A stretch of DNA of 64,000 nucleotides from Entonaema liquescens (taxonomy: Eukaryota > Ascomycota > Sordariomycetes > Xylariales > Xylariaceae): NCBI GenBank assembly GCA_902805475.1, contig CADCSX010000006.1:1488001-1552000 (forward strand), in the 5' to 3' direction. The notes beneath the pieces are model-generated. The model had not been told where the DNA came from, did not search any database, and was given only the letters and a program-made list of their open reading frames with translations. How positions within the stretch are numbered: the stretch's first letter is position 1; every line of letters starts with the position of its first letter. The translations under genes were made by a program, and so were the position numbers. Shown piece after piece: positions 1 through 10,064 of the stretch.

Positions 1-470
1 AAGGAGGACGTCTCCTACATGTCGTTCCGCGATATCTTCCGCAAGGACTACAAGGAGTGGGACGAGGGCGACGTGAAGCTGGGCACTTCGTCCGCGCCGC
101 GCGCCTTCGCGTTCCTGGCCCGTAAGGCGGGCGGCGAGGAACCGTTTGCGGAAGAGCTGGATAAGTGGTGCGGGGAGAAGGGCGTTGATGTCATGGTCGT
201 GCTGACGACGGCGAAGGACGACGGGGTGTTTAGGCGGGAGTTGTTGGTCTGGGCGCGGGGTGGGAGGGGGGTTGTTGATGCTGTAAAGGGGTTTGCGGAG
301 AAGCATGGGATGGATAAGTTGGGCCTGGACACGTGGGGAGACGGGAAGTTGGATTTGGATGAGGGGAGAAAGGCTGGAGACGATGCTGGACGCAGGACAG
401 GGTTGAATATAGTCGTAAGCAGATTGCACCTATGCTGAGAGAGGCACTGAAAGGGGTTAAGAAGGAATAG
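1..470 (+). CDS. PPX1: Exopolyphosphatase, C-terminal part (5' partial, apparent frameshift)
   Basis: The gene enters from the left edge already open in frame 1. It resembles the DHHA2 (C-terminal) domain of fungal cytosolic exopolyphosphatases, which remove terminal phosphate from polyphosphate: a conserved RKDYKEW element is followed by LGTSS and by VMVVLTTAKDD. Frame 1 runs to a stop at 436-438, but its last 25 or so residues look like nonsense. After the G-run at 363-366 the neighbouring frame reads TQDRVEYSRKQIAPMLREAL and stops at 468-470, which fits the family's C-terminus much better. Adding one base at the G-run joins the two, giving 157 codons in the window. So either the assembly lost a G or this allele is frameshifted. 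The family call rests on remembered motifs. It converges on the nuclease gene, 192 bp away. Confidence 0.72.
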
Positions 471-662
471 GGGAATAAAGGGAGATCTCGAAAAGACGTG
501 CATCGGGTAGGTCAACAGGGACGATTTCCTTGGCATTAGCATTCAATAGGAATCTTAACGATTAGAACCCAGTTTCATTTTCTTTATTTTCCTCTTCCCA
601 TATCACCAATAACTCCAGCCACCGTACTCTTCCTCCTATATGACACTTACACGACGAATCTA

Positions 663-1778
663 TCAAATTTCAGCAACGATGGCGTCGAGCCACTTCGCAA
701 GTCGATACCCCTGCTTCGCTATCTGCAGGTCAACTACCGGCTGCGCGGTCGTAGTATATTTCCCGCTGAGATCCTTATTCTCAACAGCGCTAATACCATC
801 TGGCAGCACCGTCGAGCACACGTATGCGTTGCTCTCCGTAGCCCATTTTAGCGCCGTCGCCGTCTGCTTGTCTGCCGAAGCCACGCTGAGACCACTAATC
901 CAGCCTGCTGCTTGGGATTTGTAGGAACCGGAGTCGATTTCTGATGGGGTCTGTCAATCCGGTTGTAATGAATAGGGGAAACAAGAAAGGGGGAGGCTAC
1001 CCTTAATCAGATCAGAAGCCCATGATTTCGCGAACGACTGCGAGGACCCGCCCGAGATGGACTCGGGGATGTTACTGTCCCAGGCCGCGTGCAGATTGGT
1101 GTCGTCGCCGTCGTACTTCACGTCGATGTCGTTGCCGCCAATTTCTAAGGCCTCGCAGTGCAGGGGTTGTCCTATGTCGCCAGCAAGCTGCCCTATTGTG
1201 TTAATTCCTTTGTCTCAGTGCTCTGCTTCTTCGTCTGGACGTCCCTTGATAGTTGCTTACGTGGATGACCATCTATAAGTGCACTGGTTAGTACTACTCC
1301 ATTCAACCATGTACCCAGGTATACTCGTCCAGACAAGATAGTCCTAGATTAGGTAGTTAAACAGAGTAGTAAACATGCTCACCTTCGCCGCAATTTGCAG
1401 ATCCGCACCACTCGCCTCCTGGCCGATCAGAATAGTCGTATAATTCTGTAGAGCGTGCACAACGCAGCCCTCGGCGCCGCAGTCGCGGTCTAGGTCGACG
1501 CCGCAGCTCGACGGCGGATCGTCGTTGGCGTCGATATAGTGGAATGGCGCCGTGAATTTGCCCGCAGTCGTGTACCGGTAGCTGTCGGCCCACGCCGCCA
1601 CGCCCGCTAGGTAGTCCGCCGACTTGTCGCCCAGCAAGTCCTGGAAGAAGGACTTGGTCGATGAGCTGACGTAGTTACTCGCGATGTAGGCGACTGTCTC
1701 GTGGCCCATGGCGCCCCAGGCCATGGCGCCGGGGAGAGCAGCGGAGGATAGAAGGGCGAGAGATGCGATGCGCGTCAT
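663..1778 (-). CDS. S1/P1-type secreted zinc nuclease, 4 exons including a 12-nt microexon
   Basis: Exons (minus) 1778-1383, 1272-1261, 1187-1001 and 940-663 join in frame to 290 residues. S1/P1 nucleases are secreted trinuclear-zinc enzymes that cut single-stranded DNA/RNA and release 5' nucleotides. A signal peptide (about residues 1-20, ending AMA) leaves a mature N-terminal Trp, as in P1. With mature numbering, all nine P1 zinc ligands fall at the expected places: W1, H6, D45, H60, H116, D120, H126, H149, D153. H116 lies in the microexon, which encodes only MVIH between introns of 110 and 73 nt; skipping it would remove a ligand and keep the frame. Branch-like TACTAAC precedes the microexon. 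Exon 4 carries the family's C-terminal region. Length is normal for the family. Confidence 0.9.
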
Positions 1779-2830
1779 GGTCGGAGGTTTCTTTCTTGTT
1801 ACTTACTCGAGGACCTTCCTATGGTAACAGATAAAACAGCAGCAAGAAATTGGGTTGCCAAGATATGAGGTGAAGATATTATTTATACTTGTACATATTC
1901 TCTATCTACCTAATCCTAATCCCCAACTTCACTTGTTTATACACGGGTATATACACCGAGGTAGTAAGGTACGTGGAGCGATCATTATCAATGCGATTTA
2001 ACAAAACCCATCCTGAGCAAGCCAATTGGTCTTCCTCACCCCCAGTTAATGACGAGATAACGGAGATATAGCATATACTCAGCAGCGGTTTTCGAATCTA
2101 GCGTCGAACGACGCGAAGTTTACAGAAGGTGGTTGTTCTGATCGCCACTCAGCTGCGTCGTAGATAGATTCAGGGTAGCATCGAGCCGGGATTGGTACCC
2201 TTATCTCGGGGGGCACGTCCAATCAAGCAAGGCACGTTGGCCAGGAACCGGTTCTCCTTGGCATTTTGCTGAACGAACACTCTCCGCGATGGTGGTTGGC
2301 CCGCGCCATATGATAGCTTGCCCTTGTAGTCCAGGCCCCGCTGCCGCTGACCTGCCTTGATTGGAACTTCGGTGAAGTGTAGACCCGTGTTTTAATCCTC
2401 CCGCAAATCGGTTAGGACTGCCTTGGTGCCCGCTGGTCGAGGAAAACCGGCTTGGGACATCTCGGTAGTTGATCTTGGCAAAGGCTCATATATAGCTGAT
2501 AGCAATTTATAGTTGCGTCTAGGTCAGCTGTAGGTTGACTGAATCTTGGTATTATCATGTCTAACGATGTATGATGCGCCAGCTGACCCGTATACTTACA
2601 ATGCAGTAAGTTCCGGAAAAAAATAATAATTATACGACTTTACACAAAGCAAGAGAAGTTCATAGGCTTAAGACGGACAGCTAGTTATTTTCACATAGAC
2701 GATACATTGAATTCATCGCGAAGACACGTAGATAGGCCTAAAGATATATATGGAGGAGGCGAGTATGCTAACGTCCACGTTGAGACTTCGCACGACGTGT
2801 AGCTAGTCCATATGTGGGTTATATCCGTCC
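1779..2830. other. Intergenic, no gene seen
   Basis: This 1.05 kb lies upstream of the nuclease and downstream of ATP25, both on the minus strand. It should hold the nuclease promoter and the ATP25 3' region. No open frame has family similarity or codon texture that I would call coding. Confidence 0.6.
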
Positions 2831-4960
2831 TTAAGATCCTTTTCCACGGAGGAGTATAAAATGAATGCTTTGCAAGAGCTTGACAAATTCTTTTTGCGGT
2901 TTCTTATGCGTAATTTCGTTGGGATTTTTCAGGCCGAGCTCAAAGATTCTTATGGCATGCTCGTCGGCTATACGGATGCACCTTTTAATAGCATCCAGTA
3001 CCTCACCCATAGGTAGCACAGGCACATCCTCTGAGAGCATCTCCTGGAAGAACCTTCTGAGCACCTCCGTACAAAACGACTCTGAACCCGTATCGGCCGC
3101 CAGATTATAAGCATGGGTATACATAGCTGCTGAGCGCGGACGTAAGTACCTCGGAGGTATGCGCCATGCGTTCTGGAATCCTTTCCAATCACGTATGTCA
3201 GCGTATGCTTTCATGAGTCTCATGATATGCGGCTCGTCTAGTTGTGATAAATCCGTTTGTAGTAAAACGGTTTCCAGTCGCTGCATAAGTTTTTCACATT
3301 CTCCGGGGGCCGACCGATGATAATACCGGGCTGCTGCTTCGATGATAGTGACAATAATATCACTAGCGAGGACTTGCTCCCCACGTTGCTGGACCGTTTT
3401 CAAAACTTTCAGAGCCAACTCGGTTTTTTCATCTAATCCGCCTATATCAGAGGTGTAGATGCGCGTTAAAAGGTGCAAACACTGCTGTCGCGTGACAATA
3501 ATGCCATGTATACACATCTCTTCGACCAATTCCTGCACGTTGATGGATAGCTGATTAATATTAGCTACGCGAAGTTCACACGCCTTCGTGTAAACAGCGA
3601 GGCGAAACCCCCAGGTTTGAGATGGGGAAAGACTTCGGCACGCAAGCTGGTATAATCGAATGAAGGAGTCCTGGAAGGAGGGTATCCCATTTGAAGAAAA
3701 AATGACCATTGGATCATCAAGCTTGGCTTCTAATAGTGATAGCACATTGAATTTCTGACTAGCATTATATTTGAGATCTTGTTCCAGTTCATATGGTGAT
3801 GTGATGTTAAATAGTGGATTTACCGCAGGTGTTTCGTCTTCGATCTTGGGTAATGCCGAATAGAACCGAGTCTGTTCAAATGGAGTTCTCCTCGATGCAA
3901 TGCTGAAAGGACTGTTTCCAGAAGTTGTGTGCCGTTGCGAACTGGCTAGAATGGCCTTCTCCAAAGGGTGGAGGTCTTCCATACCTCTCACCTCTGCCTT
4001 TGGCCGCTTATGCTGCGGCTTCACGGGCCTATCTGTCGAATCCGCGGGCTTGTGATGCGACTCAATGGTATTGTCGACAGGTTGACCGGCTTTTTTCTTC
4101 CATAAAGTTTCAAGACCCATTTCGATTCTTCGGGATTCTGTCATGACCTGAACGACAATTGTAGATCCAGTTTGAGCGGCACCGAAGCCAGCAATACGCC
4201 CATCTTCCGCAACAACTGCGGATTCCTCCTTGCGAGAGCTTATGGTACCTAAATTAACACATATCCAACCAGTTTTAAGGCCGTCGTCAGTGTCCTCAAC
4301 ACCTCCCAGCAGCTTCGCCCGCTTGGCCTTCCGGCGCAACTTAGTTTTGCGCTCGTTTGGTCCGAGCAAGCCATCAGCATGAGCCCAGACATGATGCTTA
4401 GCTCGCAGCCATCGTAGCAGACGGCCAGAGGATACGTTGAGATGGCGCTCACTCCGCGCCGTACCAAACAGCATGAAAAGGTTCGGACCTAGTGCTGCCG
4501 GAGGGTTTAGCTCCCTAAGATCTAATAAGGAAAGCTCATCAAGACCTAACTCCTCGGAGACATATTTTAATAAAGAGTCGAGAATCTCTGGAGAGCCTGA
4601 AGGAACTTCGGGTAATGGTGGAGGCTCAATAGTAGCCACATGCCTTGGAGGCTCAACTTGAAGATACCAAGGGGTAGTACTTAGACCCGTCTCCCCTTGG
4701 GTGGACTCGTGAGCCTGGTTGTCTAGTGTGTCATCCTTTGCTTGATCTGTCTCAATTGATACCGTAGTATTCGAGGTGTCATTTTGAGATGATGGAGATG
4801 AGAATGGTCGAATTGGTATCCTAGAAACCAGTCGCGGTTGATACTGTAAAGGGCCGGGTCTTACGATTGGAAAAGCATTCGTAGAACCAGCAAATAACTT
4901 CAGAGCAGCCAGACGGCAGTGAGAGCAGGCCGCTGTAGTTACTGCACGTCGAGTTACCAT
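2831..4960 (-). CDS. ATP25: ATPase synthesis protein 25, mitochondrial
   Basis: A single exon of 709 residues. Fungal Atp25 is a mitochondrial inner-membrane/matrix protein. In yeast its C-terminal half stabilises the mRNA for the ATP synthase ring subunit (ATP9/OLI1), and its N-terminal half is RsfS/iojap-like and associates with the mitoribosome. The N-terminus here is arginine-rich and lacks acids, with RPFSS near residue 50, as in a matrix-targeting presequence. Residues about 115-290 hold the RsfS-like part (LSLLDLRELNPP, LFGTARSERHLN, HADGLLGPNERK, TGWICVNLGT). The C-terminal half is helical and poorly conserved, as in the family. Length is typical. The start codon follows the last upstream stop and begins the presequence. 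It is divergent from RPO41, whose transcripts it would help stabilise. Confidence 0.9.
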   Translation of the reverse strand: MVTRRAVTTAACSHCRLAALKLFAGSTNAFPIVRPGPLQYQPRLVSRIPIRPFSSPSSQNDTSNTTVSIETDQAKDDTLDNQAHESTQGETGLSTTPWYLQVEPPRHVATIEPPPLPEVPSGSPEILDSLLKYVSEELGLDELSLLDLRELNPPAALGPNLFMLFGTARSERHLNVSSGRLLRWLRAKHHVWAHADGLLGPNERKTKLRRKAKRAKLLGGVEDTDDGLKTGWICVNLGTISSRKEESAVVAEDGRIAGFGAAQTGSTIVVQVMTESRRIEMGLETLWKKKAGQPVDNTIESHHKPADSTDRPVKPQHKRPKAEVRGMEDLHPLEKAILASSQRHTTSGNSPFSIASRRTPFEQTRFYSALPKIEDETPAVNPLFNITSPYELEQDLKYNASQKFNVLSLLEAKLDDPMVIFSSNGIPSFQDSFIRLYQLACRSLSPSQTWGFRLAVYTKACELRVANINQLSINVQELVEEMCIHGIIVTRQQCLHLLTRIYTSDIGGLDEKTELALKVLKTVQQRGEQVLASDIIVTIIEAAARYYHRSAPGECEKLMQRLETVLLQTDLSQLDEPHIMRLMKAYADIRDWKGFQNAWRIPPRYLRPRSAAMYTHAYNLAADTGSESFCTEVLRRFFQEMLSEDVPVLPMGEVLDAIKRCIRIADEHAIRIFELGLKNPNEITHKKPQKEFVKLLQSIHFILLRGKGS

Positions 4961-5756
4961 TTCCTCGACTGAACTGTGTCGGAATAAGACGTTTTGTTGT
5001 CTTTTCCTTTTCTTTTCCTTTTCTTATTTTTTACCCCCTTCTTTAACACTCAGTTAACAAATTCGCCTTGCCTCGATTGATGAGTTAAGATATCAAAAAA
5101 ACGGGTATTGTAATGAAGACTTCCAATGGATCTCATGGAATTTGCTTAAGGTAGGTAGGTAATAGTCCAGAATAAAATTAAGTCCGTACCTTGAAGACAT
5201 CCGGGTTAAATAGGTACCTAGGTGGGCTCTCCGAGGTTCTGAGGTGCAGCTTCAACGGAGGCGGATTCATTAAGTGGAGCATATGTAAATTTTAGACCAA
5301 TTGGAAGTTGACGATCAAGATATCTAGTTATCAATTCTTATCGTATTTTATCAAACCTATCTTGGTAAGCCTAACTGAGGGGGGGACTAAAAAAAAAATA
5401 CGTTCGCGATGGCAAAAATTTTGGAGCTGGACCCTCACGAAGCTCGCCTCCCAAATACCTACTTAATCAACCCATTGAAAATTAACCTCGAATCGGGGTT
5501 CTCTTCTTCCTACATAGGTCGGGGGTTTTACGTGTAGAATCGTTTCGTCGATTTTAACCTATTCCTTCGAACTTCATGTTTTTATAATTAATTATTCACA
5601 AAGATTCTCAGCAGCTTTTGAAAAAGAGCTTGTTGAGAATAGTCTTTTTTCTTTCTCCCCTCCTTCGAGATACCCCATACCCATATCCATATCCATATCC
5701 ATATCCATATCCATATCCATATCCATATCCAAACCCTCAAATACAAACCTTTCGCG
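4961..5756. promoter_or_regulatory. Shared ATP25/RPO41 divergent promoter region
   Basis: These 796 bp separate two start codons pointing away from each other, both for mitochondrial gene expression. The region holds CT-rich tracts on both flanks (for example 4998-5035), two copies of the TAGGTA-type palindromic motif (5151-5160 and 5211-5223), an A-run near 5391-5399, and a hexanucleotide repeat close to the RPO41 start. Sharing of regulation is inferred from the geometry. Confidence 0.55.
5681..5730 (+). repeat. (CCATAT)8 microsatellite in the RPO41 5' leader
   Basis: Eight perfect copies of CCATAT plus CC end 26 bp before the RPO41 start codon. An ORF over it reading WIWIW or PYPYP on either strand is only the repeat translated. 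Copy number is likely to vary between strains. Confidence 0.95.
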
Positions 5757-8700
5757 ATGTTTGTGCGACCTCTTCCGGCTCGAAAGAGCCTTTCAATATC
5801 TCGACTCAATGCAGTGAGGCGACCACAATTAGTTGCTAGACATCCTACTCTCCATTCATTTCATGTATCGAGCAGTAGACTTTTAACTACCCAAGTCGGA
5901 CTTCTTCCGAGAAGGAGAAAAACTCGCAAGACACTCACGGATCAATCTTTCAGAGATCTTTAGCCACAGCTATTGGCGACCCTATACAGAATGATGAAAT
6001 TTCTTTTGATCATCTTCAGTCGCATCTTCCTAACAATTACATGCATCCACCATCTCCTCGCTTATACGACATACGACCCTTCGACCCTACTTCACCATTA
6101 CTCCTCAGAGCACCAGATGATCCTTTCCCCCGCTCTAGGATAAATACCCATGGCATACCTGGTGGTGTCGACGAGATGCTTTCGGTCTTTGAAGCCTGCA
6201 TACAGGTCGGCAAGGTAGATAGAGCGGCTCTTGTCATTAATCGCCTTTGTGATAGCGGCGCTCTACAAGGTCATGCTTTGACCGACCTTCATATCCAATA
6301 CCTTCGCGCATCTATTGACCAAGCTTTCGAACAGCCAGGCCCTGGATGGGCGCAGTCTTTACACCAATGGTACGAGTTGCAAATTAGGGGTAAAAATATT
6401 CCCCAGACACCCGAGCTCGTCGCTTGCATGTTGAAGATTTCCCTCTTATCGACCCAAGGACCACGGTTGGAACGACTTGTTTCACGGTACATGGAATTGA
6501 TGCCAGGAGATGCAATTTATCAAGTCTTATTAGAAGAGGATATTTTAACTCAGCAAGACGTCGGCATCATCGCTAGCATCTATCAGCCCGCTTCGGATCT
6601 CCTAGAAGACTGGGAGCCCTCACCAGAGGACGAGGAAGCGCAGCCATTAGACGCAGAAGTTAGCTCTACTGAACCGGTAGACCTTCCCGAACCCGAGGTG
6701 AAGGTAGGCAGTACGCCCGAAGTTTTGGCCGTACATCAAAAAGGATTAGGTCTTAAGACACTACGCAATGTCTTGGCCTTCTTTTCCAAGGTTGAGGGCC
6801 GAGATATTTCGAAATTGCCGTACGCAGAGCGCCGGGAAATTCAAGCCCAATTAGAGCATGATTGTGTCGATTCTGCTATCGCACGATGGAGAGAAGAAAA
6901 TGACGCCCTCAAGAAAATGGGTTTAAACACAGCATTGTCCACAAGCGCTTTAAACTCTCAACTATACGAATGGCAGTGTGCTATAGAAAGCAAATTAGAG
7001 GAGGAGTTCAAGTTATTTGAAGTGTCGGAAACCCGTGAAAAAAAGAACGACGAGGACCAGGATCGCTGCGTATATGCCCCTTTTCTGAGACAATCAACAC
7101 CACCGAGGCTGGCCGCAGTCACAATTATAAGCGTCTTAAACGCCATGTCATCCGTAGGCGTTGACGGGGGCGTTCAGTTAAACAGTATGCTCACATATAT
7201 CTCCAAGGCAGTAGAGGAGGATATCAGGCACCTGATACGGCAGAAGCGCTTTGAAGAAGCCAAACGTAAGGTCAAGGCTCGCAAGCTGAGTGAGAAACAG
7301 AAGAGTGCAATTACCTCATCGATGGCTCAGCCGCCGGCCGAGACAACTGAGTCGACGGCGGAATCGAACATCATAGAGACATCTATGTACGAGGTTAAGT
7401 CGTGGCCCACACTAATCAGGACCAAGGTCAGTGTTGTTTTACTATCTACTCTGATAGATTGTGCGAAAATCAATGTTGTCCGAGAGCATCCCGAAACCAA
7501 AGTCCTCGTTAGTCAACGGCAACCCGCTCTGGCTCATACCACGATATTTAGAAAGGGCAAGAAGATTGGGCTGATAATGCCAAACAAATTTCTGGTTGAG
7601 CTTATGAAGCGAGAGCCTCCTGCCGATTTCCTCGCTAGGCACCTGCCTATGCTTGTTGAACCGGAACCCTGGACAAAATTTGACAAAGGGGGTTTCGTTG
7701 AATATCCCGCCCAACTTGTGCGAATTAAGAACGGCGAGAGGGACCAAAGAGTGTATGCCGAAGCAGCCGTGCAGAGGGGAGATATGGAGCAAGTTAGCAA
7801 GGGTTTGGATGTCCTTGGTCGGACAGGATGGCGAATCAATAGGCCTGTCTTCGACGTGATGCTTGAAGCATGGAACAGCGGCAAGGAGATAGCGAATATC
7901 CCTCCTTTGGACCCCGAAATTCCCTTACCTCCGGAACCAGAAGCGTCCGATAATCCCGTACTACGTCGACAGTGGCTGAAGACTGTGAAGGCTGCAGAGA
8001 ACGAAAAGTCGGGTTTGCACTCGCAACGTTGTTTTATGAATTTCCAACTTGAGATTGCCAGAGCTTTCAAGGACCAGACCTTCTATTTCCCGCATAACAT
8101 GGACTTCCGAGGGAGAGCCTATCCGATCCCAGCCTATCTCAACCATATGGGTGCAGACCACATGCGAGGATTGCTTCGTTTCGCAAAGGGGAAGGAGCTT
8201 GGTGAGGGTGGGTTGCGATGGCTTAAGATTCATCTGGCAAATGTGTTTGGTTACGATAAGGCAAGCTTGAAGGAACGAGAGTCGTTCGTGACAGATCATC
8301 TTGACGACATAAACGACTCTGTCGCCAATCCTCTAACCGGGAACCGGTGGTGGCTCCAGGCTGAGGATCCATGGCAATGTCTAGCGACCTGTTTCGAACT
8401 AAAGGCGGCCCTTGACTCTCCCGATCCTACCAAATTCGTGTCTCACCTTCCCGTCCACCAAGACGGCACATGCAACGGACTACAGCATTATGCGGCTCTC
8501 GGAGGTGATAAATGGGGTGCCCAACAAGTAAACCTGGAACCTGGAGACCGGCCGGCAGATGTGTACTCTGCTGTGGCGGAATTAGTAAAGCAGGATATCG
8601 TGAAGGATCTCGAAAATCCCGACAATATTATCGCGAAGGCAGTTGATGGGAAGATAACGAGAAAAGTGGTGAAGCAAACCGTTATGACCAATGTGTATGG

Positions 8701-10064
8701 CGTTACCTTCATTGGTGCCAAGGCTCAAGTACAGAAACAACTTGATGCGGCTTATCCTACTTTGGAAAAAGACACAGGCATACCGCTGACTATCGTCGCT
8801 TCTTACGTTGCTACGAAGGTGTTTGGAGCTCTATCTACTATGTTTCGCGGAGCTCACGATATTCAGTACTGGCTGGGGGAATGCGCTGGTCGAATCTGTC
8901 GTGCGCTCACCCCAGAGCAGATGACCCGAATTGCCAATGGAGAAAAGGTCCCGCCCAAGACAAATAGGTCGAAGACACCAAAGCCAAAGACGAGTGCCGA
9001 TGAGATTCTTAGTCAATTCAGATCAACAGTGGTCTGGACCACTCCTCTCCGTATGCCCATCGTCCAACCGTACCGTAAAAATGGTACCCGCATTATCAAT
9101 ACCTCGATGCAGGATCTCAACTTGCAGATTCCTGAGCGTTCAGATCCCGTCAATCGACGGAAGCAATTGCAGGCTTTCCCTCCCAACTTCATCCACTCTT
9201 TAGATGCTAGCCACATGTTGCTGTCGGCACTACAATGTGACGAACTTGGTCTCTCGTTTGCGGCCGTGCACGATTCCTTCTGGACGCATGCTTCTGACGT
9301 TGATACTATGAACCGCGTGCTTCGGGACTCCTTTATTCGTATACACAGCGAAGATGTCGTCAAGCGTCTTGCATCAGAATTTGCGACCCGGTACAAAGGG
9401 TCGCTCTATCTAGCTAAGGTCGAGAAAGGTAGCAAGATTGCAACCCAGATATTGGAACTCCGCAAGGGAAGAAGAAGAATGAACCTAAAAGAGGAACTTC
9501 TGGAGGAGCGAGAGAGGCTACGATTATTGGCATCCTCAGACCCTAAGGAAGTTAAGAAAGGTCGGGCAATGCATACGGCCGCCAGCATTTTCGAAGAGCT
9601 GTCAGCCCCTCAGCCCTTATCAAGTGCGGAGGAGATGGAAGCAATGACATTGGGTAGCATTCCTGATGAAAGCACGATACTAGCCGATGCATTGCAAGGG
9701 ATTGAGGAAAATGACGAAGACGATTTCGCACCGCCTTTAGAACCCATCAACCGGGCTACCGAACTGGAGGACCCTTCCGAGACGGCAGAGGCGATCAAGC
9801 ACCTCCAAGCCGGGTTAGGTGTTAGCTATTTCGAGTCAGAGCTCAATGGAGTCCCCAAAGCATCAGTTGTGAGAGCCAAAGCCAAAGCGAAGGCCAAGAG
9901 CCAAGGCGCAGTCACGGTTTGGCTCCCGCTTACTTTCCCTGAGGTTCCTAAAAAGGTCAGTCACCCCAACACCCAATCCAATACGTCGACATCAGGCTAA
10001 ATAGTAATTTCAGGGTGATTTCGATGTCTCACGACTTAGAGATAGTCAGTACTTCTTTTCATGA
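5757..10064 (+). CDS. RPO41: Mitochondrial DNA-directed RNA polymerase (T7-like)
   Basis: Exons 5757-5813, 5954-9955 and 10014-10064 give 1369 residues. This single-subunit phage-type polymerase transcribes the mitochondrial genome. Exon 1 is a 19-residue presequence (MFVRPLPARKSLSISRLNA); donor GTGAGG and acceptor TTTCAG with branch-like ACTCACG restore the frame into RSLATAIGDP. Polymerase motifs are intact: MDFRGRAYPIP, catalytic-aspartate motif A near QDGTCNGLQHYAALGGD, motif B KQTVMTNVYGVTF, and motif C HDSFWTHA. A 58-nt intron (GTCAGT...CAG) separates a 16-residue last exon ending DSQYFFS, the conserved C-terminal foot; without it the protein would end in an unrelated tail. An acidic insert follows the HDS motif, around 9540-9800. 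It is divergent from ATP25. Confidence 0.95.

Noticed and set aside
5588..5839. Opposed ORFs encoding WIWIWI and PYPYPY
   Set aside because: They are translations of the CCATAT microsatellite on the two strands.
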